64,000 nt of DNA from Tildeniella nuda ZEHNDER 1965/U140 (GCA_019358895.1 JAHHIG010000005.1:279742-343741); one strand, 5' to 3'. Counted from the stretch's first letter, positions 1-8,912 are shown. Numbers and translations: made by a program. The notes: a model not told the origin generated them from the letters alone.

Positions 1-206
1 GGGCATCGGAACCCATTAGTACTGTATCGCCCACAGTTAGCGAGACATGCATGATTTTATCAAGCTTTTCAGGGGGCGTTTGCTCCGCCATGGGCGAATC
101 TCCGTAGGTCATCATTGAGTCGATTTTTCCGCCCAGGCACTGCTCATAAAACTTAAACGCAGCTTCGCATTCATCGTTGAAAGAGAGATATGGATTTAAT
201 TTCATA
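1..206 (-). CDS. PhnB-like VOC family protein (partial, runs off the window)
   Basis: Reading down from an ATG at 206 gives 68 codons with no stop before the window edge. The protein starts MKLNPYLSFNDECEAAFKFY and contains GGKIDSMMTYGD and HVSLTVGDTVLMGSD. This is the typical start of PhnB/glyoxalase-fold (vicinal oxygen chelate) proteins of about 140 residues, usually annotated as 3-demethylubiquinone methyltransferase-like. The substrate cannot be told. The start is preceded on the minus strand by AAAAGGAGTCCC, a good ribosome site. It lies in the same direction as the GST and VOC genes that follow. Confidence 0.8.
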
Positions 207-300
207 AGGGACTCCTTTTGGGTTGATGGTTGTAGGTTGTGTTCAGGAACTAAAAATCCGTGTCGCTCACATACGTGCCAATTGCCCTCGCAACAGCCGA

Positions 301-924
301 TTAGCCATTGATACTGGCAAGAGCCTCAGCAATACGGAGTGGCGCACTCGATCGAGCATACATCCGCTCCATATATTGGAGGAGATGAGGACAACCTTCG
401 AGCAACTGAATCTCGTTAGCCCAGTCAAGCGTATAGGCACAAACGAAATCGGCGATCGTTACCGTGTTGCCAACAATGAACTGGCACCCCTGCATATGCT
501 CCTCCATCACCGCTGCCATATCTATGAAATCTTGGCGAGCCAGGGAGACCTCGGCAGGAAGGCGCAAATGTTGTGGATACAGCATCGTGTGACGCGCGAT
601 GCGCCAGAGCGGTTGCTCTAGCTCCGTAGCCGTGAACAGCAGCCAACGATAGACTTGCGATCGCTGCTGGATGTCTGTGGGAATCAACCCTTTGTGGGGG
701 TACTTTTCTGCCAGATAAAGTACAATCGCAACCGACTCAGTGAGAACAAGGTCGTCGTCAACGAGCACTGGGAGCTTGCCGCACGGATTCATCTTGAGGA
801 ATTCCGGGAGACGATGTTCACCCGCCGCGAGATTGACGGTCATCGACTCGAAATCTACGCCCAACTCCTGGAGTATCCATCGCGCCCGAATTGAGCGCGT
901 AGGCGCGAATTCATAGAGCTTCAT
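301..924 (-). CDS. glutathione S-transferase family protein
   Basis: The 207-residue protein has an N-terminal thioredoxin-like domain (MKLYEFAPTRSIRARW, with a Ser near residue 10 where GSTs activate glutathione, then GKLPVLVDDDLVLTESVAI) and a helical C-terminal domain. The cis-Pro and the ES glutathione-binding pair are visible. An upstream ATG at 936 would add MEKP, but GGAG lies about seven bases before the ATG at 924, so I chose the latter. It conjugates or reduces electrophiles with glutathione in the cytoplasm. It sits between two VOC genes, which suggests a small detoxification group. Confidence 0.85.
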   Translation of the reverse strand: MKLYEFAPTRSIRARWILQELGVDFESMTVNLAAGEHRLPEFLKMNPCGKLPVLVDDDLVLTESVAIVLYLAEKYPHKGLIPTDIQQRSQVYRWLLFTATELEQPLWRIARHTMLYPQHLRLPAEVSLARQDFIDMAAVMEEHMQGCQFIVGNTVTIADFVCAYTLDWANEIQLLEGCPHLLQYMERMYARSSAPLRIAEALASING

Positions 925-997
925 AGGCTTCTCCATTTTGATCTTATGCTAGTCTTGATATCTCAATGTTTCCGTTTTTACTCGATTGGAGCCGCCC

Positions 998-1390
998 TTA
1001 CTCCATTGCTTGTGGAGGCATGTGAAGACCGATCGCATTTCCTTCAGTATCGACCATCAAAGCCATGAACCCGTATTGACCGATTGACATTTTGGGTGTG
1101 TGGATTTTCCCACCCGCGTTGACAACGCGCTCCGCTTCCACAGCGACTTCATTGCAATGGAAGTACGGTATCGTGCCACTGCCGCCAGATTTAACCCCGT
1201 CCATCTTGACCAATGCGCCAGACGCGCCTACTGCTTCCATCGTCATTGGAAACGCCCACATTTCTATTCCAGGACTTTCAGGACTTTCGAGCTTCTCCAG
1301 CTTCACCTCGAATACAGACTCGTAAAACCGTTTTGCACGATCCATGTCCTGTACGTAAATCTCGCACCAAACAATGGGATTGGGTTTCAT
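998..1390 (-). CDS. VOC (glyoxalase/bleomycin-resistance fold) protein
   Basis: This is a 130-residue protein starting MKPNPIVWCEIYVQDMDRA, with FYESVFEVKLEKL and, near the end, MALMVDTEGNAIGLH. These are the usual first and last strands of VOC-superfamily proteins that bind a metal through His/Glu. A longer reading frame runs upstream to 1534, but AGGAG sits just before the ATG at 1390 and the extra residues resemble no family. The activity (dioxygenase, lyase or binding) cannot be assigned. Confidence 0.82.
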   Translation of the reverse strand: MKPNPIVWCEIYVQDMDRAKRFYESVFEVKLEKLESPESPGIEMWAFPMTMEAVGASGALVKMDGVKSGGSGTIPYFHCNEVAVEAERVVNAGGKIHTPKMSIGQYGFMALMVDTEGNAIGLHMPPQAME

Positions 1391-1604
1391 ACTGTAACTC
1401 CTGTTTGATTGTGTTGTGATAATGTCGGTTTGCGACCAAACGCTTGTTCTATCAAATAGTCGAATCAAGGTGCGTGAGATCGACACGTTGAACAAACTTT
1501 TTCTAGAAATCGAACGATTCTTTTTCTTGACCAAGATTTTGTTTGCGGGCGACGAGCCATGCTTCGCGTGAGACTACAGGATGTTGAGTCATCATCGATT
1601 CACT

Positions 1605-1970
1605 TCATGTTGTTTGTCGTTTTGGCAAGCCAGACAGTTCCACGATCGGACGAATTTCGACGGTGCCTTTGCGGGCAGATGGAAGACGTTCCGCGATCGC
1701 GATCGCCTCGTCGAGATCCTTTGCATCCACCAGAAAGTAACCGCCGAGTTGCTCGTAGGTTTCTGCGAAAGGACCATCGGTTAACAATCGTTTGCCATCC
1801 CGGACGCGCACGCTGGTTGCCGTTGCGATCGAATGTAAGGGCGATGAGTGGAGATACCGTCCCTCTGCTTGCAGTTGATCAGCCAGTTGAGTCGATTCTG
1901 CATAGCAATCCTCTCGTTCCTGGTCAGTCCATGCGGCTTCATCACTGTAAATCAATAGCATGTATTTCAT
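1605..1970 (-). CDS. YCII/DGPF-domain protein
   Basis: The 121-residue protein starts MKYMLLIYSDEAAW and has the hallmark LLTDGPFAETYEQLGG, then DEAIAIAERLP. This family (YCII-related, DGPF motif) is typically encoded next to ECF42-type sigma factors, and such a sigma factor lies just upstream on the same strand. The biochemical role is unknown; a link to sigma-factor output or stress is inferred from gene pairing. The intergenic space to the sigma gene is interrupted by a 147-bp MITE. Confidence 0.85.
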   Translation of the reverse strand: MKYMLLIYSDEAAWTDQEREDCYAESTQLADQLQAEGRYLHSSPLHSIATATSVRVRDGKRLLTDGPFAETYEQLGGYFLVDAKDLDEAIAIAERLPSARKGTVEIRPIVELSGLPKRQTT

Positions 1971-2050
1971 GGGTTTCCTCCAGCGATTTCGTGCTGTTAT
2001 CCAATAGTCGAACGGTAACGCCCCAGATCGACATCAGCCCAAAACTTTTT

Positions 2051-2197
2051 GGCGTTGTTGAATGCAAGTATGATTTTCCCTCATCCCCAGCCCTTCTCCC
2101 TAGGGAGAAGGGAGCTAGAATTCTTGTCCCCTCGCCCTTTGGGAGAGGGTTAGGGTGAGGGCGGATTTTGCGGTTCATACCTCGATTCAGCAACGCC
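2051..2197 (+). mobile_element. 147-bp MITE-like element, copy A
   Basis: The element is bounded by inverted ends GGCGTTGTTGAAT and ATTCAGCAACGCC and contains no gene. Its middle is rich in CCCTC/GAGGG palindromes (AGGGAGAAGGG, TTGGGAGAGGG). It is flanked by a perfect 13-bp direct repeat, CCCAAAACTTTTT at 2038-2050 and 2198-2210, as expected for a target duplication. Copies with the same ends lie at 12187-12333 (inverted) and 63874-64000. It presumably moved using the transposase of an IS4-like or similar element elsewhere in the genome. Confidence 0.85.
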
Positions 2198-2211
2198 CCC
2201 AAAACTTTTTT

Positions 2212-3468
2212 TCAGCCCAATTCTTGCAGCCGTTTTTCTAGAAATCGCCGCTCTGGTTCCTGCCGTGCGATCGCCAATGCGTGTTGATAGGAGACTCTCG
2301 CCTCATCCGTTCTGCCCAACCGTCGGCACAGATCTGCCCGTGCCGCATGAGCCAAATGATAATCCGCTAAATTCCCCTGTGCCAAAATAGTGTCGATCTG
2401 TTGTAATCCTGCCAATGCGCCATCTCGCATCGCCACTGCCACCGCTCGATTCAATTCAATCACCGGAGAAGGTTCCACTTGCACCAACAGATCGTATAAA
2501 GCCACAATTTGCGCCCAGTTCGTATCAGCCGCACTTGCCGCTTCCGCATGGACGGCGGCGATCGCGGCTTGAATCGTATACACTCCAATCGGTTGAGATA
2601 GCGCTTGTTCCACCAGCATTTTCCCTTCTGCGATTTGTGCTTGATTCCAGAGGGAACGATCCTGATCTTCTAAGAGGATCAAATCGCCATCTGGGGACGA
2701 TCGCGCCCTCCGTCGAGACTCCTGCAACACCATCAGTGCCAGTAATCCCATCACTTCTGGGTCAGGCAATAGATCCAACAGTAAATGCCCTAAGCGAATG
2801 GCTTCTCCTGAAAGATCCGCCCGCGTCAAGGATGCACCCGATGAGGCAGAATAGCCTTCGTTGAACACCAGATAAATCACGGACAAAACGGCATCCAAGC
2901 GTTCAGGCAGAGCCGCGATCGCAGGCACTTCGTAGGGAATCCGCGCATCTCTAATCTTGGCTTTACCTCGAACGATGCGTTGGGCGATCGTCGTAGGTGC
3001 CGTCAGAAAGGCGCTGGCGATTTCCTCGGTTTTAAGTCCACAAATTTCTCGCAGGGTTAAGGCAACTTGGGTGCCTGGTGCCAGGGCGGGGTGGCAGCAG
3101 GTGAAGATTAAGCGGAGGCGATCGTCTGCTAATTCCGTATCTGCGATCGCATTCAGCGGATCAACGTCTCCATCCGATGGTTGAGCAAGCTTTGTGATGG
3201 ACGTGTTGAAGCGAGTGCGACGGCGAAGGATATCGATGGCTTTGAATCGTCCTGTTGAGATTAACCAGGCGCGAGGATTGGCTGGGAGTCCTTGCCGCGT
3301 CCACTGTTCGACTGCTGCTGCAAATGCTTCGTGCAACGCTTCTTCAGCCAAATCGAAATCCCCCAGTAATCGAACTAGGGTGGCAAAGACGCACCGCGAT
3401 TCAGTCCGGTAGAGGCGATCGACAACCTCACCAACCGATAGAGTCATGTGTTTATCCATAACTGGCAT
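2212..3468 (-). CDS. ECF42-type RNA polymerase sigma factor with long C-terminal extension
   Basis: This protein of about 418 residues has sigma region 2 ([24 protein letters not shown], quoted in part, then [12 protein letters not shown]), region 4 with a helix-turn-helix ([21 protein letters not shown]), and a C-terminal extension of about 200 residues ending in TPR-like helices ([20 protein letters not shown]). That layout and a DGPF-protein neighbour define the ECF42 group, which has no ordinary anti-sigma factor. The start is uncertain: ATGs lie at 3468, 3459 and 3447 without a clear ribosome site. The stop lies two bases beyond the right MITE target repeat. Confidence 0.88.
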   Translation of the reverse strand: MPVMDKHMTLSVGEVVDRLYRTESRCVFATLVRLLGDFDLAEEALHEAFAAAVEQWTRQGLPANPRAWLISTGRFKAIDILRRRTRFNTSITKLAQPSDGDVDPLNAIADTELADDRLRLIFTCCHPALAPGTQVALTLREICGLKTEEIASAFLTAPTTIAQRIVRGKAKIRDARIPYEVPAIAALPERLDAVLSVIYLVFNEGYSASSGASLTRADLSGEAIRLGHLLLDLLPDPEVMGLLALMVLQESRRRARSSPDGDLILLEDQDRSLWNQAQIAEGKMLVEQALSQPIGVYTIQAAIAAVHAEAASAADTNWAQIVALYDLLVQVEPSPVIELNRAVAVAMRDGALAGLQQIDTILAQGNLADYHLAHAARADLCRRLGRTDEARVSYQHALAIARQEPERRFLEKRLQELG

Positions 3469-3474
3469 TGCCAA

Positions 3475-3609
3475 TGGGCGATCGCATTCATCTTAATCGA
3501 TGGAAAGCGCCAAGATGATAATGCCCTCATAGTTTTCTGGCAAAAATGTTTCAAAGTATTGCAAACGAAACGGTTCGCACTCATTCCGATCGCTTAGGAA
3601 CGAAAATTC
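3475..3609. other. no gene seen; 5' side of the AraC remnant
   Basis: This stretch between the sigma-factor start and the AraC remnant has no open frame with recognisable homology. It may hold the sigma-factor promoter, but no clear -10/-35 pair was found by eye. Confidence 0.3.
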
Positions 3610-3738
3610 AATAAGGTTCAGGGCGATCGCTCCATTATGGACATCGCTTTTTTATGTGGATTCAACAGCCACAGCCATCTCAGCAAACAGTTTCGCCAAC
3701 TCACAGGTCTGACACCCAAAGCCTACAGAGCGAATTAA
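3610..3738 (+). pseudogene. C-terminal remnant of an AraC-family regulator
   Basis: Read in frame to a TAA at 3736-3738 the DNA encodes QGDRSIMDIAFLCGFNSHSH and then LSKQFRQLTGLTPKAYRAN. This is the second helix-turn-helix and conserved tail (F-x-x-x-G-x-T-P-x-x-Y-R) of AraC/XylS regulators. The upstream two thirds of such a gene (about 250 codons) are absent. It is a dead fragment pointing toward the 3' end of the DMT gene. Confidence 0.75.
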
Positions 3739-3749
3739 ACAACGTAGAC

Positions 3750-4658
3750 TCATGCAGCGCTGGCTTCTCTAGCAATCAACAATAAGCCCCAGAGAATTAG
3801 TACGCTGCCCATGCCAAACCAAAGTGATGGTATTTCTTGTAAAGCTATCGATGCAAATAACACGGCAAACATTGGCTCTAGCAGCAAGATCGCAGTTGCC
3901 AATACAATTGGCAAACGCTGCACCGCCACTGTGTAACACCAAAACGGCAATACAGTGGACAAAATGCCTAATCCTAATAACACAAGGATCGCTCGTTCAT
4001 CAATGCTGCTTCCGATTGATAGTTTGGAGAAGAAAATTTCACACAACAGAGATAAAATACTGCCCAGCAAACAGGTAAGAAAAACGACCTCGATCGACTT
4101 GGGAGCGATCTTTTGTTGGGTTAGCACGTTCAACCAAAAGACGTAGAGGGAAAGCAAACCAGCAGCACTTAATGCCAAAAGGTAGCCTGCGATCGTTTGC
4201 CAAGAGACAGTTTGATCAGTCGATAGCTGAGGAACCATGATCAGACAAACTCCAGCCGTAGCCAACAGCATTCCGAGACCCTCAGTTCGTTTAATGGGTA
4301 AGTGTACAAGATATTTGTAGGCAATGATAAATAAGGGGGAAGTTGTGAATAATAAGGTAACTTCTCCCACAGGTGCCATTTGAAATGCTGTTGTGCCCAA
4401 GACGTAACTCCCGATCGCTGGTAAACTCAACCCCCAAATCAACGGAGTGCGGAGGGAGCGAGTCAAATCATGTCGGACACTGGACGCTACAAAAAGGATT
4501 GGAAGCATCGTAGCAGTGGCAACTAAAAAACGACCTGCCAAGACTGCAAAGGGAGACCACCCTGGTAGCCAGCGGACAAATACCCCCACCATTCCCCAAG
4601 TCGCTGTGGCACACAGTGCTGCTATCAAACCTTGGCTGTTCAGTTTGGGTTGAGTCAT
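3750..4658 (-). CDS. DMT-superfamily (EamA) membrane transporter
   Basis: The 302-residue protein has about ten hydrophobic segments and two EamA repeats (first from LIAALCATATWGMVGVFVRW, second from IAGYLLALSAAGLLSLYVFW). This layout is typical of drug/metabolite exporters in the inner membrane. The substrate is unknown. The first residues MTQPKLNSQG fit a cytoplasmic N-terminus. Upstream on the same strand lies only a VOC gene fragment, so its promoter must lie within about 250 bases of the start. Confidence 0.85.
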   Translation of the reverse strand: MTQPKLNSQGLIAALCATATWGMVGVFVRWLPGWSPFAVLAGRFLVATATMLPILFVASSVRHDLTRSLRTPLIWGLSLPAIGSYVLGTTAFQMAPVGEVTLLFTTSPLFIIAYKYLVHLPIKRTEGLGMLLATAGVCLIMVPQLSTDQTVSWQTIAGYLLALSAAGLLSLYVFWLNVLTQQKIAPKSIEVVFLTCLLGSILSLLCEIFFSKLSIGSSIDERAILVLLGLGILSTVLPFWCYTVAVQRLPIVLATAILLLEPMFAVLFASIALQEIPSLWFGMGSVLILWGLLLIAREASAA

Positions 4659-4705
4659 CCAGATTTCGCAATTGATGCAAAGAACTCAACATATTCCATG
4701 GCTAA

Positions 4706-4878
4706 TCAGTTCATTCGTTGAGAGTTGCTTTCAAAAGACATTTTACTTGCAAACGAATCAGTAAAACCAGTGCTTTCTTGATAAAATTCCAGAACATTAC
4801 CTTCAGGATCACGGAAAAACGCCACCCGATATTCAGGTGGAGTGTCAATCAATGGCTTGCCTAGAAATTGAACTCTGT
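4706..4878 (-). pseudogene. C-terminal remnant of a glyoxalase/VOC protein
   Basis: A frame without its own start encodes VQFLGKPLIDTPPEYRVAFF followed by RDPEGNVLEFYQ and ends at TGA (4706-4708). This is the characteristic last strand of glyoxalase-fold proteins. Its 5' side meets a tandem duplication of 14 bases (AGCTACAGGTCAAC twice, about 4880-4910) that shifts frame, and the N-terminal half is missing. It is a decayed relative of the VOC genes at the start of the window. Confidence 0.7.
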
Positions 4879-4921
4879 TGACCTGTAGCTGTTGACCTGT
4901 AGCTGTTGATAGTTGCGATTT

Positions 4922-6031
4922 TCAACCAATCGGGCGTGGATTGGGCAGACGCACCAAACCGCTGAACTGTTTGCCGGGATACCAGGGAGTTTGTGTCAGT
5001 TTGTTAAAACCAGGAATGCTTTCCATATGCTTCACCATCCGGGTACGCATGGCATTGTCGGGTAAAGCGCCTCTGAGTGCTCCCATATTTTCAGCAACGT
5101 GATCTGGGTTCGACGTAGCAGGGATGGCAGCGGTGACGGCTGGATGTGAAATCACATACTTGAGGAAAAACTGCGCCCAATTCTCGCAACCTATTTCGCG
5201 GGCAAAATCAGGCAGAGGTTGCCCATTGACCAGTTCAAACAGACGCGCTTTCTCAAACGGCATATTTGCTAAGACGGCAACTCCTCGTTCCGCAGCAGCA
5301 GGTAAGAGCCTTTCTTCTGCTTGGCGCTGAGCGATCGAGTAACGCACTTGCACAAAGTCTAAATTCCCGCGCCCAATCCATTGCTCGATCGCTCCAAAAT
5401 AGAGCGGTTCATGATGCGTGATGCCCACATAGCGAATTTTGCCTTCTTGCTTCCATGCCCGCAACAGTGGCAGCATCACATCGACATTCACTAAACTATG
5501 CACTTGCATGGTATCAATGCGATCGCGCGACAACCGTTTCAACGACTGGTCAAACTGTCGTTGTGCCTGAGAGCGATCGCCGAGAAATTCTCCAGTTGCC
5601 CAAACCTTATTGGCGATGAATAAATTGGTTGTCATGCCGAGGACTTTCGCAAACTCGCCCACATTCACCTCTGACATACCATAGAGCGGGGAAACATCAA
5701 TCATTCGCCCGCCTGCCTCCCAAAAGCGCTGCATCACTTCCCGCAGGTTGTTCCGTGGCTGATTGGACATCACATCAAAGGTCATGAATGTGCCTAAGCC
5801 GATCGCGGGCACTCGTTCGTTCGTGCGCGGAATCTCTTTTGTAATTAGCTTTGACGTTTGGTTTAGCGCGGGCAGTGATGCTTGTCCCTGCGCTGGCTCA
5901 GTTCCACACCCATTCAACATAGAGGGAATCACAGCACTAGCTGCACCCAATCCCATCAGTTGAAGTGCAGCTCGACGAGAGATGACTGGAGGGGAATCGT
6001 TTTGCATGGCATCACGTTGGGTACGAATCAT
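4922..6031 (-). CDS. Tat-exported aldo/keto reductase
   Basis: This is a 369-residue protein. An N-terminal twin-arginine motif SRRAALQLMGLGAAS with a following hydrophobic stretch and a Cys suggests export or membrane anchoring. The AKR tetrad is visible: Asp and Tyr in MIDVSPLYGMSE, Lys in IANKVW, His in MQVHS. The substrate is unknown; NADP(H)-dependent reduction of a carbonyl is the family reaction. I chose the ATG at 6031 because AAGGAG precedes it; a longer frame reaches 6073. It is 23 bases downstream of a small secreted protein and probably co-transcribed with it. Confidence 0.85.
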   Translation of the reverse strand: MIRTQRDAMQNDSPPVISRRAALQLMGLGAASAVIPSMLNGCGTEPAQGQASLPALNQTSKLITKEIPRTNERVPAIGLGTFMTFDVMSNQPRNNLREVMQRFWEAGGRMIDVSPLYGMSEVNVGEFAKVLGMTTNLFIANKVWATGEFLGDRSQAQRQFDQSLKRLSRDRIDTMQVHSLVNVDVMLPLLRAWKQEGKIRYVGITHHEPLYFGAIEQWIGRGNLDFVQVRYSIAQRQAEERLLPAAAERGVAVLANMPFEKARLFELVNGQPLPDFAREIGCENWAQFFLKYVISHPAVTAAIPATSNPDHVAENMGALRGALPDNAMRTRMVKHMESIPGFNKLTQTPWYPGKQFSGLVRLPNPRPIG

Positions 6032-6054
6032 GGCTATTCTCCTTTCTACGCTTC

Positions 6055-6405
6055 TTACTGACCATAAACACATCGTTGAATGTCTTGCTTAAACTGCCAA
6101 CTGCCTGGTTCCACATTGAACAAAAAGAACTCGCAATAAGCGGGGTAGGATCGATTGAGCCTATCTGTTTCAGGCTTCGACCATACGTTAGATGATGAGT
6201 GCTTCAATAGTTGAATCTGGCTGTTGGGGCTGTTTGTGCCGATAGCTGGTTTATCTCCAGCAGTTACTGAGTCAGGTCGTTGCAAAGCCGCAGAAGAACG
6301 ATCTGTTGGGGATGAATGAGTGGCGGTGTTGGCAATGGCTTGGGTAGAAATTACTACAGGAACCATTGCCACCGTCAACACAGTCGTCGCTAACGTGTGT
6401 TTCAT
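6055..6405 (-). CDS. small secreted protein of unknown function
   Basis: The 116-residue protein has a clear signal peptide (MKHTLATTVLTVAMVPVVIS, cleavage probably after AIANT) followed by a Ser/Thr/Pro-rich stretch. The C-terminal part has two Cys (PAYCEFFLFNVEPGSW and QRCVYGQ). I do not recognise the family. It is the first gene of a probable two-gene operon with the Tat-exported AKR and is divergent from a LysR regulator 106 bases away, a classic arrangement for LysR control. Confidence 0.7.
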   Translation of the reverse strand: MKHTLATTVLTVAMVPVVISTQAIANTATHSSPTDRSSAALQRPDSVTAGDKPAIGTNSPNSQIQLLKHSSSNVWSKPETDRLNRSYPAYCEFFLFNVEPGSWQFKQDIQRCVYGQ

Positions 6406-6480
6406 TGCTGCTATAAATATACTCTAAGCTCTATGTTAGTAGCGGGTTAGAAGGTTGCTATTTCTGATTTGCTATGGCGT

Positions 6481-6497
6481 AATAACTGTAGGTTATT
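6481..6497. promoter_or_regulatory. candidate LysR operator (T-N11-A dyad)
   Basis: AATAACTGTAGGTTATT is a perfect 6-bp dyad around a 5-bp centre, and its core TAACTGTAGGTTA fits T-N11-A. It lies 15 bases before the LysR start at 6512 and about 75 bases from the divergent operon, the expected position for autoregulation plus activation. Confidence 0.55.
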
Positions 6498-6511
6498 AGC
6501 AAGTCACTCTG

Positions 6512-7408
6512 ATGGAACTTCGCCAACTCAAATATTTCATTACAGTGGCTGAATCACTACACTTTGGTCGAGCGGCGGAATCGCTGCACCTGAGCCAGCC
6601 AGCCCTGAGCAAACAAATTCAAGCGCTCGAAGAGAGTTTAGAAGTCCAACTGTTTGAACGAACGAAACATTGGGTGCGATTGACGATCGCCGGACAAAAA
6701 TTTCTCGAAACTGCCCGCCGAATTTTGCGTGAAGTCGAAGAAGGTATCCAGGTCACAAGACAAGTGGCGGGTGGAGCAATGGGCAGGCTCCGGATCGGTT
6801 TCACTGAAGCAACCCTGTTTAGCCTTGCACCAGATATGGTCAGAACCTACCGAGAGCAATATCCACAGGTCGAATTGATTCTCACCAGCGGGGGAACGGA
6901 AACTCACGTTGAAGCGCTCCGTACTCACCAAATCGATGTCGGCTTTGTGTATCTTCCCATCCGCGAACCGTCTCTTTCAATTCACCCATTACTTGAAGAA
7001 GTCTACATTGCCGCCTTGCCCGCTTCCCATCGACTGGCGCGACAGAAAGAGATTATGCTTCAGTCTTTGGCAACCGAACCGCTCGTTTTTTACCCACGAT
7101 CGCTCGCACCTGTCATGTACGCCGACTTCATCAAATGCTGTGAACAGGCTGGATTTGTGCCCAACGTGGTGCAGGAAGCAGAGCTTGCCCAAACTCGTTT
7201 AGGCTTGGCTGCGGCTGGCGTTGGTATTACCTTTGTGCTCTCTGATATGCAAAACCTGAGTGCAAAAGGCATCGTTTATCGATCTTTAATTGGAGCTTTT
7301 CCAACGTTAAAGTTGGCTCTAGCATGGCGACAGAACGAGACTTCACCCGTTGTTCACGAATGTATTAAGCTGCTCAAAACCATCAAATACTGCTCAGTAA
7401 GTAATTGA
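6512..7408 (+). CDS. LysR-family transcriptional regulator
   Basis: This 298-residue protein has an N-terminal winged HTH (MELRQLKYFITVAESLHFGR, LSQPALSKQIQALEESLEVQ) and a substrate-binding domain (GRLRIGFTEATLFSLAPDMV, VGFVYLPI, LAAAGVGITFVLS). The HTH resembles the subgroup that regulates aromatic or acid-stress operons (CatR/BenM-like), but the inducer cannot be told. It is divergent from the secreted-protein/AKR operon, which is its most likely target. Confidence 0.93.
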   Translation: MELRQLKYFITVAESLHFGRAAESLHLSQPALSKQIQALEESLEVQLFERTKHWVRLTIAGQKFLETARRILREVEEGIQVTRQVAGGAMGRLRIGFTEATLFSLAPDMVRTYREQYPQVELILTSGGTETHVEALRTHQIDVGFVYLPIREPSLSIHPLLEEVYIAALPASHRLARQKEIMLQSLATEPLVFYPRSLAPVMYADFIKCCEQAGFVPNVVQEAELAQTRLGLAAAGVGITFVLSDMQNLSAKGIVYRSLIGAFPTLKLALAWRQNETSPVVHECIKLLKTIKYCSVSN

Positions 7409-7409
7409 T

Positions 7410-7505
7410 GCGCTCTCCTTGACGCAGATAGAAGCATTGAGTGAAGCATGGCTAGATTTTAAGACGATCGCTGACTTGGACCGTTGGCTACAAGAAAATC
7501 AATAG
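7410..7505 (+). pseudogene. C-terminal remnant of a DUF4351 protein
   Basis: Read to a TAG at 7503-7505 the DNA gives ALSLTQIEALSEAWLDFKTI then ADLDRWLQENQ. This is the characteristic tail of DUF4351, found at the end of cyanobacterial Rpn/PD-(D/E)XK-type proteins. The rest of the gene is gone and there is no start. It directly abuts the LysR stop codon. Confidence 0.65.
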
Positions 7506-7516
7506 GTGCGATCGCT

Positions 7517-7542
7517 TGTTTTGCTGATCGCCCAGCAAAACA
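7517..7542. terminator. hairpin between convergent genes
   Basis: A perfect 10-bp stem TGTTTTGCTG / CAGCAAAACA surrounds a 6-base loop. It lies between the 3' ends of the LysR gene and the CMD gene, and A/T-rich arms give U-tracts on both strands, so it can serve both. Confidence 0.55.
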
Positions 7543-7595
7543 GATTCAAAAGACTTGACACTATTCATAACCAAACGCTCTCACGATCTATTGAT

Positions 7596-8912
7596 CTAAA
7601 CATTTCGTTCCTTAAACACTGCTTCCGCTAAAGCCATTGCCTGCTGCACTTTCACAAAACCAACATAGGGAATCATGTGCATGATCGCTTCAACAATCTC
7701 TTGACGAGAGGCTCCAACATTTAATGCCCCATTGACATGCACCTTGAGCGGCAGTTCTGAGGCAGTTGTATTCAATCCAGTCAATGCCGAGACGGTTGCC
7801 AGTTCACGGGTTTTGAGATCTAGATTGGGACGAGAAAATACATCGCCGTAAGAGAATTCCAGGATGTAGCGCCCAAGGTCGGGAGCAATCGCTTCAAAGC
7901 TTTTTACCACTGCCTCACCCGATGCTTTGCTGATTTGGTTGAGCGCTTCCAACCCTCGACGATACCGCGCTTCATTACTTTCTGCTTGCCGCCGACTTTC
8001 TAACTCTGGTTGCGGACTGGCAGCAGGCATTCCCCGTTGCTTTAGCGTTGCAAAAGTCTGTTGCGCGGCAGCTACAGCAGTCAATGTTTTGGGATACCCT
8101 GCGTAAACGGTCATGTGCAACACCAACTCTTTAATTTCGGTCTCCGTTGCACCCGATCGCAATGCTCCTTCAACGTGAGTTTCAAGGGAATGACTCTGAT
8201 TTCCCAACACCGTTACCACTGCCAGAGTCGCAAACTCGCGGGATTTGAGGCTGAGTCCGCGCCGATTCCAGATTTCACCGTGAGCGAACTCAACCGTCAA
8301 TCGTGCTAAATCTGGAGCAAGCTTGGCAAACCGAGTGGCGATCGTTTTGACCCGATCGCCTTCTGTTTGTCGCAAATTTTGCAGACCAAGTTGATAGCGA
8401 TCGCCCTCTGGTCTTGCCGAAATAGGTTTGAACTCCAGCTTACGCTCTTGGAACACTTCTCGCGCGATCGTCATCCCATCTTGCGCGGCAGGAAAACCAG
8501 CATACACAACGGCATGGAGAATGGTTTCAACCACTTCTTGAGGTGTACAGCCCACATTCAACATCCCGTGAATGTGAAACTTCAAAGCAGGACGAACTGA
8601 TCCAATCGCCGTTAATGCCGCCACAGTCACAATTTCTCGCTGTTTCAAATCAAGTCCGGGGCGTGACACAACATCACCAAAGCCATGTTCTACCAGCATT
8701 CGGGCTAAATCTGGTGAGAACGCTTCGAGTGGACGAATGGCGCGATCGTAGTTTTTACCGCCGACTCGTTTGAAAGCCTCAAGCCCGCGAGTGTAGCGAT
8801 CTTTAGATTGAGCTTGCACTTTTCTGGTGAAAATTCCAGCTATCACGGTTGTGAAAGTGGCGATCGCTGACATGAAGAGCGATCGACGCATTCTGTGAGA
8901 CGTTTTTTGCAT
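7596..8912 (-). CDS. exported protein with three carboxymuconolactone-decarboxylase-like domains
   Basis: The 438-residue protein begins with an export signal (MRRSLFMSAIATFTTVIAGI, ending near KVQAQS). Three tandem domains follow, at about residues 40-160, 170-295 and 315-438. Each starts RYxxGLE/Q and has an L-D/S-L-K-x-R-E helix (LDLKQREIVTVAAL, LSLKSREFATLAVV, LDLKTRELATVSAL) and an H-V/I-x-G-x-L/R-x-x-G segment. CMD proteins are normally about 130 residues and cytosolic, with one domain (or two in fusions). No CxxC pair of AhpD type is seen, so a peroxidase-reductant role is unlikely. The reaction is unknown. Confidence 0.85.
   Translation of the reverse strand: MQKTSHRMRRSLFMSAIATFTTVIAGIFTRKVQAQSKDRYTRGLEAFKRVGGKNYDRAIRPLEAFSPDLARMLVEHGFGDVVSRPGLDLKQREIVTVAALTAIGSVRPALKFHIHGMLNVGCTPQEVVETILHAVVYAGFPAAQDGMTIAREVFQERKLEFKPISARPEGDRYQLGLQNLRQTEGDRVKTIATRFAKLAPDLARLTVEFAHGEIWNRRGLSLKSREFATLAVVTVLGNQSHSLETHVEGALRSGATETEIKELVLHMTVYAGYPKTLTAVAAAQQTFATLKQRGMPAASPQPELESRRQAESNEARYRRGLEALNQISKASGEAVVKSFEAIAPDLGRYILEFSYGDVFSRPNLDLKTRELATVSALTGLNTTASELPLKVHVNGALNVGASRQEIVEAIMHMIPYVGFVKVQQAMALAEAVFKERNV

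Noticed and set aside
1559..2158. 199-codon plus-strand frame over the DGPF gene and MITE
   Set aside because: Antisense to the DGPF gene and read through the mobile element; no homology.
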